NCBI RefSeq assembly: GCF_001640805.2
Contig: NC_066837.1
Coordinates: 18,696,001 to 18,760,000 of the forward strand
Direction: 5' to 3'
DNA length: 64,000 nt
Source of the DNA: Lates calcarifer
Taxonomy: Eukaryota; Chordata; Actinopteri; Centropomidae
How positions within the stretch are numbered: position 1 is the first letter of the stretch; each line of letters opens with the position of its first letter. The translations under genes were made by a program, and so were the position numbers. The notes under the pieces were generated by a model. It was not told the origin of the DNA and made no database searches. It worked only from the letters and a program-made list of their open reading frames with translations. Shown piece by piece: positions 1 to 14,178 of this stretch.

Positions 1-225
1 AAGCTAATAAATCAGAAATAATAATACGTTATTACCTCCACTATTTGTGCACAATATCCTAGAATCACTAAAATAATGGCATCAGTGAATGCATGAATGA
101 ACATAGCCATCTAAGACCCTCTGGCATGCTGGCCTCTGGTGTAAAACACACCAGTCTACCCACTAGTCTCCTGTCTGTGTCTAATGTGTCATGTCCCCCC
201 TCCCTACACCCCACCCCCACCCCAG

Positions 226-3200
226 CGCTCCAGTTGCCACTGGCCAACGATGGAGGCAGCCGTTCGTCGTCTTCAGAGAGCTCGCCTCAGCACCACCCCT
301 ACCCCAGCCGCCCGCGACACATGCTCACCCTGCCCACACCTCCCTATGGCCTACAGAAGAGTCTAGAGAAGTATGTTGACTCTTAGACACATGCTGGTGT
401 TAATGACTTACTGCTACTTTAAGATAGTAGTAAAAGATTGTTGACTGATTGTTGATTCAATCTATTCAAAGAATATTCAATATATCTTTAATGCTGGATA
501 AATAATAGCCTTCTGGGAATGTTAACTAAGGGATCAGTAGCAGTAAGTGCTTTTTATTAATGAGTATTTTACACTCAAATGCAACTAAGGCATCACAACT
601 TTGAATCTGAACTCTCTGGCCTGAGAATGACACACACATATGAAGATGGCCACAAAGGATGAGAGAGAGTCTTAACTCTCTTTTTAAAAGAGGGATTTAA
701 ACATGGAGACGAAACAGACACACACAGTGACTGATGTTAAATATACACACACAAGATTGTCACATGAACATCCACATGCCCTCAGCTCAGCAATACACAC
801 ACGCTGAGGACTGAGCAGTATGAAGGATCATTTAAAGCAGAGCAGGTTATGTTACACTTAATGGATCCACATGCAGAGAGTGTGGGTGGAGGAGATGTAC
901 AGAGACACACACAGCATCCATTTGTGAATCAGAAGTCTCCCCCTCTCCCTCCCTCTTTCTCTCTCTCACACACATTTCACTGTGGTGGTTTCACACTGAA
1001 ACATACTTCATGTTGTGTTTACACTCCCTGACATTGTGCGTCCTTGTGTGTTTTGTCCCCACAGTGCAGAGATTGACCAGAAACTTCAAGAGATCATGAA
1101 ACAGACGGGTTATCTGAAGATCGACGGTCAGGTGAGATGGACACATACAGACACACCTTGAGTTTCTCTAGTTTGGAATTGTTAATCCCTTACACGTTGT
1201 AAATTTATACCTGAAAACCAGGATGAGATGTCATATGTTTGTTGATATTTTTCTTGCTGTCAACAAAATTACATACTCAAGACTTGTTCTTAAGGTTTTA
1301 CATCTTCAATAGGAACCAGTTAACTTTGGGTGCTACAGACAGGTTAGGAAAATAGGAAAATACAACTCATGGACTTATCCTGGAGTTCGTTTTTTTCTTC
1401 AGGCAACAATAAAAGCAACCTTGACCTTGACAACAAGAAAATAGAGACACAATCACAGTCATACATAGTAACTGAACTCTTAAGTATTTTCACACTAAAG
1501 GAGTTTTTTAAAAATGTTTTATTAGCACACTATTCTGAACAAGAAAAGCCTTTTTTTCACCACAGCGAAAAAGCAGGTAGGGTGTTTGAAGTGAGCACAG
1601 AGATCATTGTTCAACTAGGGCAAGGTTAAAATACTATTACAGCAAACATCAACACCACTGAAGTGTCCTTGAGCCGAGCACAGAATCTCAATCAGAAAAA
1701 ACAACAGCTCTGCGTGGCATTTTTTTCTCTTTGACAATAAACAGAACATTATTTGTTTGTTGTTTTTGTCTGCCAAGATAAAATTGAGATTGATTGTGCA
1801 TTGGCCTCATTTTTTTATTTTTTTATTTTTTTCCTCTTTCAGCCTTCAGGTCCAGTATCATAGTCAGAGCCAATCAGGGTTTAAAGAAGTTTGAAACGAT
1901 GTGACTCATTGCTGCACTCAGGATTGTTTTTACTTCCTCTCATTAGCCCTGAGGGGTTGCTGCGTCATGCACTCAATAAGCTGTCACTCACAGCATCTCA
2001 GTCACCACTGATTTAATTTTAACAAAGCAGGGAAATCATGCATCTTCCCACTGTGTGCTGGTATTCTCAATTGTGGCCCGTGGGGGAGCAGCTTAATTAC
2101 ACATGAAAACATTTGTTACTAAAAGGCCCAGAGGGGTTCACTGTTGCCTCATGATGCAGAAAGTCAAACACTCTCCTCAGATTTTCATCTTGAAGAGTTT
2201 GCATCGAAAAATAATAACATTCAGTTAACTGTGCAACCAGTAAAAATGTCTAGAGAGGGATCTAAAATCTTGTTTTGTCATTGTTTGTGCTTTCTCGTGC
2301 GTCCACACACAGCGGTATCCAGCGGAGGTGACAGACCTGATCAGCGAGGGGGAGATCGGCAGCGGGACCTGTGGACAGGTCTTCAAAGTGCGATTCAAGA
2401 AGACGGGCCATGTCATCGCTGTCAAGGTAAGACCCTCCCTCACTTACCTGTTTTCACTGTTCACACAACCAGCCACATCCTGCCCAGACTGTGTAAACAG
2501 CTTCAGACAAGCATAGCAAAGTGTATGTGGTTAGTGAGACAGAGAGAGACAGGAGAAATACGAGTGAGATGGCCTCAACTTACTACTTTTAATGCAGCTG
2601 AATTTATAATGTAGTTGTATTCATTTACATCTTTACACTGTCTCTTGTCGGACAATTGAATGAGTATGAAAGCTGATTATGGCGTATAAATACTAAGTTA
2701 ATCAGCAGATGTTATCAAGCTGTTCAGCTGCAGATAAAATAATAATTTTATAATCATGACATTATCAGACAAAATACAGAAAAATGCAGGTTAATAGTAA
2801 TGTGAGGCTATATTGTTATTAAACAGCAAAAGTCAAACTCCGTCGTCATATTCAAGACCAGCTACTAAGCATCTGTCATTACAATGAAATCCGCTGCAAA
2901 TGTTTGTTTATTTTGGCGACTGATAAATTAAAACAGAGGAACATTTTATCAGGCATAGTCAGTGAGGCTGCAAAGTTGATAAGAGTTGAACAGAAATCTT
3001 TTGAAGCCACAGGCTCTTACAAATGCAGATAAAGATGTTGTTGATCTGAGTCAACCTTTTTTTGTGAAATGAAATCTCTTTGCTCCAGGAAATGTTTTCA
3101 TGTTCCTCAGTTTAGATGTAATAAGAATAAAATGTTTTCTTCCCCATGCCATAAGTTTATTGTTTACAGGATCCTCTTCAGCTTCAGCTTAAGTTAGTCG

Positions 3201-6200
3201 CCCTGGGATCCATAAATACATACAAATGGGCCTAAGTCTAGACTAACCCTTGACAAAATAATAACCAGAGAAATTTAAAAATACATCAACAATTAAATAA
3301 TTAATAACGCAACTACTTTAAAACAGGACTGAAATGGAAGATAAGTACCAGATATTTACATTAGATTATTATACTACACTTATATATCACTCAGTTTGAA
3401 GTTCTTTTTAATAGTAATGTATTTGATGGGGTTCCAATCAGAACAGGCTCTGTACAGAACAATCAGCTTCAGATCATTTGTCTTAGGTTTGTGAGAACAT
3501 AATTGACACTTCTAAGCATTCCCTGTCAGCTGCTGCTGTTTCTGGCCACTGTGTTTAAGCAGTGCGAGAGAGAATTTAGGTACTTCAGAAGATGGGTTTC
3601 CTATCAACAGCAGCTTTGAAAGGAAGCCACAAGTCTTCTCATAATGCATTTTCTGGTGTCTGGTAATATCTGATTGGCTTATATTTCATGCACGCTTACT
3701 GAAAGATAGATAGATAAATAATAGATAGATGATAGATAGATGTACAGCAGAGACAGCAACACTAGGTAACAACAAACATTATGAAAAGAGTAAGGAGTAT
3801 AAATACTAAGAAAAATCTTTAAAATATATATACAGGAAAATAATTTAAGTTGCAGTTAAGGGCAGGATTGCAGATAAGAGTAGTTGCTGACTGCAGCATA
3901 AGGATATTTACAAATTCACAGTCTCAAATGATTAATAAATATAGTTATGTGCAGTATTTTAATCTAAGAATGGATGGGCAAAACTGGCATTGAAGTATGT
4001 AAAAAAATATGTACAATATTCCAACTACTGTGAGTGAATAAATAGTCTCAGTATTTTCAAAACGTGTACAGGTGGCAGTGTTCACGTGACACGCACAGGG
4101 GAGTTGTTAGAGAATGGCAGGAATGATTTCCTGTAGCTTTCCTTGTGACAGCGGAGCTGAATGAGTCTGTTGGGGAATGAGCTCCGCTGTCTCTGTAATG
4201 GATTTAGAAGGGGGTGAGATGGGTCGTCCATAATGGACAGCAGTTTGTTCAGTGATCTCTTGTCCCTCGCTGATTCAGACGTCTCCATCTTGTGTCCAAT
4301 GACAGTCCCAGCTTTGCGGATGAGTTTTTTGATTCTGTTGGCATCCCTAGCGCTAATGCTGCTCCCCCAGCAGACTACAGCAAAGTAGATGGCACTAGCA
4401 ACCACAGATTAGTAGAGGATCGCCAACATTTTGTTGCACATATTGAAGGATCTAAGTTTCCTCAGGAAATACAGTCTCCTCATCCCCTTCTTGTACACGG
4501 CATCACTGTTAGTGCTCTAGTCCAGTCTGTCATTCAAGTGGATACCCACATATTTGTAGTCCTCCACAATTCCAACCTTCCCACCCATGACAGTTATGGG
4601 TGTGGTCACAGTCCTAGTCCTCCTAAAGTCCACCACCAACTCCTTGGTCTTGTTGATGTTTAGGAGCAGATGATTCTTGTTGCACTACTCCACAAAGTTA
4701 TCTATTAATCCCCTGTACTCCGACTCCTGCTCATTTCTAATACACCCCACCACTGTAGAGTCATCAGAGAACTGATGACATGGCATGAATCAGTGTTGTA
4801 CTGAAAGTCTGAGATGTATAGAGTGAACAGAAATGGAGACAGGACAGTCCCCTGAGGTGCTCCTGTGTTACTGACCACCACATCAGACAGGGAGGACCTC
4901 AGCCGCACAAACCGTGGTCTATTTGATCCAGGACACGGTGGACATGCTGACACCCATCCTGAGCAGCTTCTCACTGAGCAACAAAGGCTGGATGGTTTTA
5001 AAGGCACTCTCACTGTGCCTTCACTGCCATCCATGTGAGAGTGGGCACGCTGCAGCAGACAGATTACAGCATCATCCACACCCACATGAGGCTGAGAAGC
5101 AAACTGAAGTGGGTCAAGAGCAGGTTTCACCTGTGGCACTAGGTGGGCCAGAACCAGTCTCTCCAGCACTGTCATCACATGTGAAGTGAGGGTGACCGGC
5201 CTGTAGTCATTGAGGCCAGATGGTGTGGCCTTCTTAGGTACCGGTACTAAACCAGCAGACTCAGGTTGAAAATGTGTTGCAGGATATTAGACAGCTGGGT
5301 AACACAGGACTTCAGGACCCTGGGGCTAATGCTCTAAGGTCCCGCAGCCTTGCCCTGCTGGAGTTTTACAAGCTGTCTCCTAACCTGGTCCACTGTCACA
5401 GTCACATGAGGCAGTGTGGTCAATCCAGATGAAGTTGGAACAGGGGGGTTGCAGTTAGAGGTACCGAGCAAGCAGGAATGGTAGTGAGGTGGTGGTGGAG
5501 TCGGCGTCTGAGAGGGTGTGAAGAGTGGTCCTTTGTGGGGAAGGGCCAGCAGGGAGTGCTAAGATGAACCTGTGGAAAAACACTTTCAGCTCGTTGGCTC
5601 TGTCCAGGCTGTCCTCCTGCTGATGGTCTTTGATGCTAAAGCCTGTGATCTGCTTCATGCCCTTCCACACCTCCTAATGTTGTTATAAATATGATAAGAT
5701 AAATATGTAAAACCAGATTTCCTCACAGGACCATAAAGACTAAAAGTCTCAAAAATCCAGTCAACTTGATCAAAATACACTCAGAGCTTGATGCTCACCA
5801 CGGCTTAGTCCTGCTCTTTCATTTTCTGTTGTGCTTTAATTGTGACTAGTTTACCAACACAGTGGCAGTAATAACCCCACGTAACAACCCTCCAATTAAA
5901 GAGTCGACTTAATTGTAGCCGTCCAGACTGTTTAACAATTAGGCAGGCAGTCAGTTCACCGGAGGAGTCTTTGTTTTGTGATTTCCTAATGGTTTGGTAC
6001 TTAACTCGTTCACACAGCATGGTGTAAGTTTCATACATTCAGATGCCGGCGGGAGTCTCACATGTCTTTTTGTTTGTGTGTCACTAGCAAATGCGTCGTA
6101 CAGGAAACAAGGATGAGAACAAGAGGATTCTGATGGACCTGGACGTGGTGCTGAAAAGTCACGACTGCCCTTACATCATCCAGTGCTACGGCGCTATAGT

Positions 6201-6704
6201 TACCAACGTGGGTGTCCTCAGAATACATTACTGTGTACCAAAATAGATCATTTGTATTTCTGTGTCTTAACACGGATATGTGTCTGTGTGTGTTTGTCTA
6301 CACATACAGACGGATGTATTCATTGCCATGGAACTGATGGGAACATGTGCGGAGAAGTTGAAGAAGAGAATCCAGGGCCCCATCCCAGAGCGAATCCTAG
6401 GAAAGATGACCGTGGCAGTAAGTGGAAAAAACACACGCATACACAGACGGGGAAAGTGTAACACTGCTCACTCGATTGTTTTGTTCTCACTCTTACTATG
6501 TGTGTTTCTGCTCCAGATAGTGAAAGCATTGCAGTACCTAAAAGAGAAACATGGTGTCATCCACCGGGACGTCAAACCCTCCAACATCCTCCTGGACGCT
6601 AAAGGTCAGATCAAACTGTGTGATTTCGGCATCAGCGGACGCCTCGTCGACTCCAAGGCCAAGACCCGCAGTGCCGGCTGTGCTGCCTACATGGCAGTGA
6701 GTGA

Positions 6705-6740
<36 letters not shown>

Positions 6741-8244
6741 GTGTACACTCAAAGCAAGCTCAAACAACTCACATCCTGTCAGTCCTCTGTACACATGCAG
6801 TTAGTCATATTTGTGGTTGTAGCCTTACAAATTTACAGTTTATACACGATACACACACTGATTTCCTAAACAGTTTTGCTTGTTGTATTCCTGCAGCCTG
6901 AGAGAATAGACCCTCCAGATCCCACCAAACCTGACTATGACATCCGAGCAGATGTGTGGAGCCTCGGCATCTCTCTGGTAAGTCTTCCATCTTTTTATTA
7001 TCATATATAAAACAGGTGCTAACCTGATTGGTCAGGGGTTCCACGAGATTTGTGTAGTTGTTTTTTTTTGTTGGAACTATAATAATAATAATATTAAATC
7101 TAAACAAATGTTTCAGATGTTCCTGAATGGAAAAATACACAACAAATATCTCACTAAATTGTTGTAATGCACAACTATGATGGCTAATATTTTGACTGGG
7201 TTTAAAAACTTAAGGAACAACTGTCTGTCACTATCATGTGATGCCACTATGTCACTATAAGATAAAAAAGAAGCAGCTGAGCATTTGGTGCATGATATTT
7301 GTATATGGTCTCAAACTTGTGGGTGTAAACACAGTGTGAATAGACTCTCCTGGTCAGCACAGAGATCTGATGTACTGACCTCGAACCAGTGTTCACTACC
7401 AGGCTTTGTACTTGTTTGCTTAACATGAACTACGAGCCCTGTTTCTGACAAGCTGTTTCATGTGAGGACAGGGATGTTTTCTTTCATCTGAATTTCCCAC
7501 TGTAGGTTTATCAGTCATGAGTGGTTAGCTGATGATGCATATCTACCGCACATCTGTAATCAGTAGTCTCTTTGAATAATAATAATATAGCAATAATCCC
7601 CTATGAATCAAGGTGTGGTCTTGAGATGTGTTATTTATTCAAAGATAAAGATATTCAGTTAACCATCACCCACATGAAAGAAAAGCAACAAATCCTCACA
7701 TTTGAGTCTCGGGGTCCTGTAGGTGGAGCTGGCCACGGGACAGTTTCCCTACAAGAACTGCAAGACAGACTTTGAGGTTCTGACCAAAGTGCTGCAGGAA
7801 GATCCTCCTCTGCTGCCTCTCAGCATGGGCTTCTCCCTTGACTTCCAGTCCTTTGTCAAAGACTGGTGAGTTCAAATCTCACACTAAAACTGACTCTTTT
7901 AAAATTCATGCATTGCAGCATCACTTCATGTGCATGTCTCTCCACAGCCTCACAAAGGATCACAGAAAAAGGCCAAAATACCACCAGCTGCTGGTAAGTC
8001 ACCAGTCAGGTGTAATGAGCAATTGGCAGAATAACCAGAATTTCCCCAAACTCAATTGTAAGCAAATGTCTCCATTTCTTTGTGCGTCTCCTTCATCCAG
8101 GAGCATAATTTCATCCGGCGTTACGAGGTGCTGGAGGTGGACGTGGCCGGTTGGTTTCAGACAGTGATGGATCGCACCGAGTCGCCTCGCAGCAGCCAGT
8201 GTTACAGCCATCAGCACCAGCTCCACTCGCTCTTCAGTAGGTAG
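226..8244 (+). CDS. map2k7: MAP kinase kinase 7 (MKK7), last ten coding exons; N-terminal exons outside window
   Basis: Dual-specificity kinase that phosphorylates and activates JNK in stress and cytokine signalling, in cytosol and nucleus. Exons: 226-370, 1065-1131, 2313-2426, 6088-6207, 6310-6417, 6517-6696, 6897-6977, 7723-7865, 7948-7993, 8101-8244. All have AG/GT borders, the phases join without a break, and they give 381 residues plus TAG. Visible motifs: glycine loop GSGTCGQV and the VAIK-type lysine at the end of the third exon, HRDVKPSN and DFG in exon 6517-6696, an activation loop with the S-K-A-K-T phosphorylation sites, then APE across the next splice. The final exon ([19 protein letters not shown]) corresponds to the C-terminal DVD docking region. 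The first exon seen begins with the [15 protein letters not shown] segment typical of MKK7 and not of other MAP2Ks. The JNK-docking D-motifs of the N-terminus are not in the window, so promoter and start codon cannot be described. Confidence 0.97.
3696..5690 (-). mobile_element. Decayed non-LTR retrotransposon (L2/Rex1-type LINE), 3' part, antisense in map2k7 intron
   Basis: The minus strand from about 5670 down to 4082 encodes broken pieces of a LINE reverse transcriptase. First comes a linker ([10 protein letters not shown]), then the RT core (DPLQFAS, the [16 protein letters not shown] box near 4850), then the C-terminal part ([27 protein letters not shown] at 4405-4200). The pieces lie in different frames with stops and indels, and the catalytic DD box near 4760 is out of frame, so the copy is dead. 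The endonuclease domain is missing, which is the usual 5' truncation of LINEs. Downstream of the ORF on the minus strand there is AT-rich sequence and a TCTA-type tail at 3704-3741, which I take as the 3' end by inference. Family assignment is from remembered teleost elements and is not exact. Confidence 0.85.
3704..3741. repeat. TAGA tetranucleotide repeat
   Basis: Imperfect GATA/TAGA tetranucleotide run. It lies at the expected 3' side of the antisense LINE, so it may be that element's simple-repeat tail rather than an independent microsatellite. Confidence 0.85.
6708..6736. repeat. CA dinucleotide microsatellite beside a map2k7 splice donor
   Basis: About 14 CA units beginning 11 bases after the 5' splice site that follows exon 6517-6696. 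Confidence 0.95.
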
Positions 8245-9814
8245 CCTAGCCTAGCCCAGCCCGGCGTTAGCTTAGCCATGCGCTAGTCTAGCCTAGCTTT
8301 AGCTTTGCCAAGCCCAGACTCAGTCTGTCCTAGTCTAGCCCAGCGTCAGCAGCTAAGCCTAGCGTTAGACCCAGCCCACCTGTCCATCTGTCCACCGGAG
8401 AACCTGACGAGGTGGAGGAAGAGAAGGAGACTCGATGGAGGACTCTGGATGGACAGATGGAGTGATGGACGGAGAGATGGGACTGATGGATGGGTAGACG
8501 CTGCAGGTGGTTCTCTTTAGGTTTGTGTCAAATCTGGACAGGCAGACACGGGGAAGGAGGGGGCTGAGAAAAGGGTTCACACTGTAGTTAGCTTCTTTCA
8601 TTTACACACTGTTACATCACGTTACACTATCATATCACGTCACATCACAGTGTGTGTTAACAGACACACACACTTCAGTACAAACTGTGTGTGTGTATGT
8701 GTGTGTGTGTGTCATATGTGTTTCTACTATTTCCTCCACCCTTCATTAGTTTTTCACCTACATGTCTGTCTCCAGCATTGATCCAAGCCGTTTGGATTAG
8801 TCAACAGAGTAGTCACTACACACTGGAACAAAGCATCTGCTATGTTAGCAATCATGAATCGCTCTTGTACATAAACGTTATGGTGGACACAGCAATGTCC
8901 GGTGCAATTATGATTCTTCAGGTGTTTCTACTATCACACATTCTCAGGCTGTAGCTATGTGTGTGTATGTGAGTGTGTGTGAGTGAGTGAGCATTCCTGT
9001 GTTTGTGTGTGTGCGTGTATGAATAAATATCAAGACACAGTCACTGGTTGTTTTTATAAGTGAGATTATATTTCCTAGTCATTTATTCACCTTCACACTA
9101 CAGCTCTAACACACAAACAAGAACAAATTAATCTGTTGGCTTATTTTTAACATGTAAAAATAGTAATTCTCATTAACATTGCTATGAAATGTGTTTAGAA
9201 TATCCATCGTTGTATTTTGCAGCTGCACAATTGGAAAAAATACAAAAAAATTAGTTTTGCGTTCTAGCTTTGTAGAGGAGTCGTTTATGGGTTTGTTTTT
9301 GTGTATTCAGGATAGAGTTAGAAGAGCGTTAAAAGACAAGGAGGGATACTAAGAGGAGTAAGAGAAGAGGAGTCTCCGACTCTTTCTTGAAGTGTGGGGA
9401 AAAAAAGCAAGAGAAAGTAGAAGGTGGGAGCCGTGCGCTCGTTGGTGACCATTTGTAAGACTGAATAACTGTTACCAGTGTGAGGAAGGAGAGAGGTGAA
9501 AATGGGAGCAGAGTGCTTCATCATTAAGAGGGCTAAAGAACAGAAGCTTATCTTGTACAAAGAATATAAACGGAGTAGATTTTATTACCTGTGGAGCATT
9601 TCTTTACTTCACTCTCTGTTTGTCTACCTCTTCCTCTTTGTCCACCTCTCCGTCTGCCTCTGCTGTTTAGTGTGATGTAGTAGCTCCATTGTGTTTCCAG
9701 ACCAAAGGCTGCGTGTAGGATGTTGCTGGTGGAGGCCAAGAGATTTAGACCTGCTCCTGTGAAATTTCAGAACCACACTCTTTGGTGTTTTTCGAACCTA
9801 GCGCAGGGGTTTCA

Positions 9815-9820
9815 AATAAA
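9815..9820 (+). promoter_or_regulatory. Candidate proximal poly(A) signal of map2k7
   Basis: AATAAA about 1.57 kb after the map2k7 stop codon. It is the first canonical signal with TG/T-rich sequence within the next 100 bases (GTTGTTTTGTTTTATT), as expected of a cleavage-site downstream element. Confidence 0.45.
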
Positions 9821-12800
9821 GAGGCCCGCATTAAGAATTGATTGTTAAACGACACCCACACATCAGTTGTTTTGTTTTATTCTATCCCTGTTTTTTTGGT
9901 GTGTGTCTGTCAGTCTTTTGAGGCTGATTTTAAAGTAGGTTTTTCCTCTCATTTCAGTCCAGAACTTTGTGATACTCCGTTAATAGAAAAGCAGAAAACC
10001 TTCATGTTGGACCTGATGTGATTTTTTTGCATTTTTGCTTGAAAAACTTTTGAAACAATTAATCATCTATGAAAATCTATCTGTGTATTGATGATTGAAG
10101 TAATGGTACCTTCCTACTATGAGCTTCAGACTTAGCATAGCGTACCTGACACTAGCTCAGACAGTTTTCAGAGACTTGGGAAAATTGATTAAGTTTTTGT
10201 GGAGTTTAATGTGACTTGTTTCTTGTCTCTCAAGGACAAAGCTGTTACCCTCCTTCAATACAGTCTGAAGCAGCATCACTCCACTTCACATGTAGAGCAG
10301 TATCATATTTATGAGAGAGAGGGGAGAGAAAGACACCCCCAGGTAATTTGACTTTGAGACCCCTGACCTAGAGGATTGTTAAGGTGAAAGTGAGTGTGTG
10401 TGTGTGTGTGTAACAGCTGAACTGGTCAGTGTGTTTAAAAACTGCAGCGTATAGATGTACTTCATGAGCGCAGGTCTGCAGAGACTGACCGACTAGAGTC
10501 CTACTGCCTCCCCTATTACAGGGCCACCGCCAAAGCCTGCTAGATGTGCAGACTCAAAACCTCCTACGCCCCGTTACGCACCAAACCAAATCACTGCTAG
10601 ACACAGAGACCTGAGGTGTGGCATCGATCGAGACAAGAAACCGTAAAGTGTCGGGAGAGTGAGCGAGAGATCCAGGGATGTTGTCAGGAAGGCAGAATAG
10701 ATGAGTGGAGATGAAACGACAGGAAAAAGGGAGGAGAGGATGGAGTGAGGTGAGAAGGAAGACAGGGAGCATTAAGAAAGTGGGATGGGAAGTTAAAGAA
10801 AAGTCAGAGACAAACTGGAGTTGGATGACAGGAAGTAAGAGTTTGAAAAAGGAGAGAAGAAATGGAGGGAGAACATCAGTCCAAGTTTCACGGGGCTGCC
10901 GAGCTCTGAGGCTAGCTAGTTATTGTAAAAAGCTTTCATGGTGTTACACCAACCTACCAATTATGATTTTAGCGAGTGAGTTAGCGTGTTGTGTTTATGA
11001 TGTTGATGTTCTGTTCAAACTATGTTATTTATTACATTGCTACTGCTGCTACTTTTTATTGCTTTAGACGCTGCTGTCACTTCTTTTCCCCAAAGGACAA
11101 ATACTTTATTCTTTTTCTTTTAAGCCAAATAAATGAAATAATGCAATGTCTACACATGTTACCAAATACTGAGGAGCAAGTGTGAAGAGGGCAAAAGCAA
11201 GTGAGATGGATTAGAAGAGAAAGTGCAGGGAGGTTGGCTTCACAAAAAGTACTAACTCACACAAAATGTAAACACACACCTCACCTCAAATGTAGCTCTA
11301 TGTGTAATGGAAGTAGTTAATCATTTATATCCCATCGTCACACTACAACTCTGTACAGTGTAGATATGATTAGCGGGGATGTCTGTCTGTCCAGATGCTT
11401 TTTGTCACATCCATCCTTTACTCTGTCCATCCATCCCTCCGTTTGTCCACAGGTCGCCTGCAAGCTTGACAACCTTGACAGTTCACACCAAAGGTGTCCA
11501 CAACTTAAACAAAAATACAAGAGCGTTGTTGTTATTGTTATGACTATTGTTATTGACATTATAATTGATTACTCTCAGCTATGATATATATGAAATCTCT
11601 CTATAGCTAGTGGGAGAGGGTGGGGGGGGCGCTGTAGTATAGCAGTGCCGTGTTTGTGTCATATACTGTACAGGGGGAGACTGGTGCATTAACATACGAC
11701 AAGGGCCAAGCAATAAAAACCAGCTGGCTCCTCTTTCTGCTCAGTGAATCAAACTGACCACAGGCCTGTGTCAAGAAGTGAAGTTCATATTAGTCTAGGT
11801 CTCTCTCTGGGGCTGCCTGGCTTCACCGAGCCGCTGAACATCCTGGGAATCTGGTATCGCACAGCTGGTTACCAGCTGGCTCCGTTAACTCTGGCTTTAC
11901 TAACACAGCTAATTCAGAAAGAGGCAGAGTGCTTAATTACAAACTAATTGAATGTTACAGAAGCAGCAAAAAAAAAGTGGTATAAAATATCATCACACAA
12001 CCAGAAGAGTTTAATTAGATTAGTTTTCATAATTGTGTAGGTCTTTGTAGACGCTAAGTCTCTAAAAAACAATGGATTTCCCATAAATACAACCCTGATG
12101 GTTGAGGAGTACTAGTCCTGCTAAGTAAACTGAATTTTGTTACAATGGAGTGCCCCTTTAAATACAGTTGGTATTGTGGGTTAAGAGTGTTAAAGATAAT
12201 TACTGTCAGGCCATTCATTAGGCTGTTAGTGTGTTAGTGTATAACCTCTTTATTTTATTAAGTCTGTGCTCCCAGCCACATCAGAATGATTGCGCCATGT
12301 TTCCTGAGATCTGATTGGTCTGTCTGTCCAGTAGATTGCTCTCTAGGTTACCATGGTGATCTACCCTGGTTATAAGTAAGCCAGCATTGTGACACCAGAA
12401 AAAAATCTGCCCCAAAGATAGTCCATGTCACTTCATGATACAGGCCCCTGAGCAGATGAGATGGAGAGTTGGCACTAGCTCCGTTAGCTCAGCCTTTGTC
12501 TGGTTTTTAATCTTGAGACCAGGACGTGACCTGGACCTGATGTAAAGCCATGGTTTACCTTCAGCAAAAGAACAGGGTTGTCCTGCTTTTGTAAACTCTC
12601 CAAAAATTAGCTAGGATTGAGGGCTGATCATGATCCGACCACTTAGCCTCCCTGCTCAAACTGTTGTATATAAACCTGGATCTGGTGCTCAGCATCCTTC
12701 AGGCTGGACCTGCGGTGCCAGCGCAGCCTGAGGTGTTCTCATTGGTGCAGTTTCAAATGTAAATCACAGTAGGAGACGGTGCAACCCACTCTCACTACAA

Positions 12801-14178
12801 CTGTTCACTGTTCAAACTCTTGTTTCTGTGTTAACTTGCGTCCAAACGCAAAGCTGGACCCAGTCTCCCACTGTCGAGGTTTCTCTGTTATAAAGCTGAT
12901 GTTGTATTTTACAAAACACGCGCACACACTCGCTCATCCGTTGCTGTTAGCGCGCACTTTACATCCAAAAAAACACACAGACTGGGTGACGGTGCCACGC
13001 GACACCTCTGTGAAACCAATCAGTCAAGTCAGGCCAGGTGTGCATCTGACTGTGTGAGTAGGTATGTGTGTGTGAGGAAATAACATGTCTGACACACACA
13101 TTCACGCTAATGTATAAAGTTACCCATTCAACACAGCAATGCTGGCTACTGCCAATAGTGGCTTTATGTGTATATTAGCTTGCCGGGTGCGAGGCCAGCC
13201 GTGTATAAAGACACCTAGTTCACAGCGTGTACCTGCGCTGTGCCTTGGCACCGAGCAAGAGCGCGTGTGTGCGTGGTGTGTTGTGTGCGCGCACGCACGT
13301 TTGTGTGTGTGTGTGTCTCGTCGCCCCCCATCTGTAAGTAAACCAAATATCATTTTCACTATGCAGTCATTCAAACCATGTCAGCTTGCTTCGATGGGGA
13401 AAAAAAAGCCTCCTGTACATACACAGATTTACGGATAAACTGGAGTTAGCGACAGTGTGTTTTACTTTTCCTCCCTCTCCCTCCCCTTTCCTCCCCCCTG
13501 CAGCTAGTTCACAGAGAAAAAGAGAGAGAGCAAGAGATATGTTTTGAATGAGCTGACAAATATTTAAGGATTGTATTGGGGTCGGGGAGGGATGCGGGTT
13601 AGACTTGGGGGTTTGTAGTGTGTGGGGGAGATACAGATCAATGCTGTAAAGTATATCAATTGCATGTTATTGTCACCGCTGTAACTGCCATTGTTTTGTT
13701 TTGTTGTTTGATTTTGTTTTTTTGTTTTTTTCCAAGACAACGGTCGGTTGGGGCGGGGATGCACAAAACTTTATCCTTATTTATGATTTTTACACATATA
13801 GTCTGTATTTTTGTTTTTTGCGAAAATGTTGAATTTATTGTGTTTTTAGGAAAAGACACAGTTTTTTGCCTTTTTTTTTTTTTAAAGTTCTGTCGACTTT
13901 GCAATATATGTTTTCACGTTGGACCCGTAACTAGTTGTTGAGGAGGAGGAGGAAGAGCTGTATCTTTATTAGCAGACGGTGTTTGTTAGACAAATGTCCT
14001 GTTTCCCCTCATTCATGTGCCGTGTATCTTTCTTTTCAATTAGCTGTGTGAGCGAGCGGAGAGAGTGTGTGTGATGTTTATTCGTCTACCAAAAGTCTTT
14101 ATTGATGGTGATCATTATTATTATTAGCTTTTATTTTTGTCCATTGTTTTTTATTATTATGATTACTATGATTACTGT

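Noticed and set aside
10554..11067. Short frames and purine-rich stretch after map2k7, considered as a separate gene
   Set aside because: No codon bias, domain or splice partner; low-complexity GA-rich translation.
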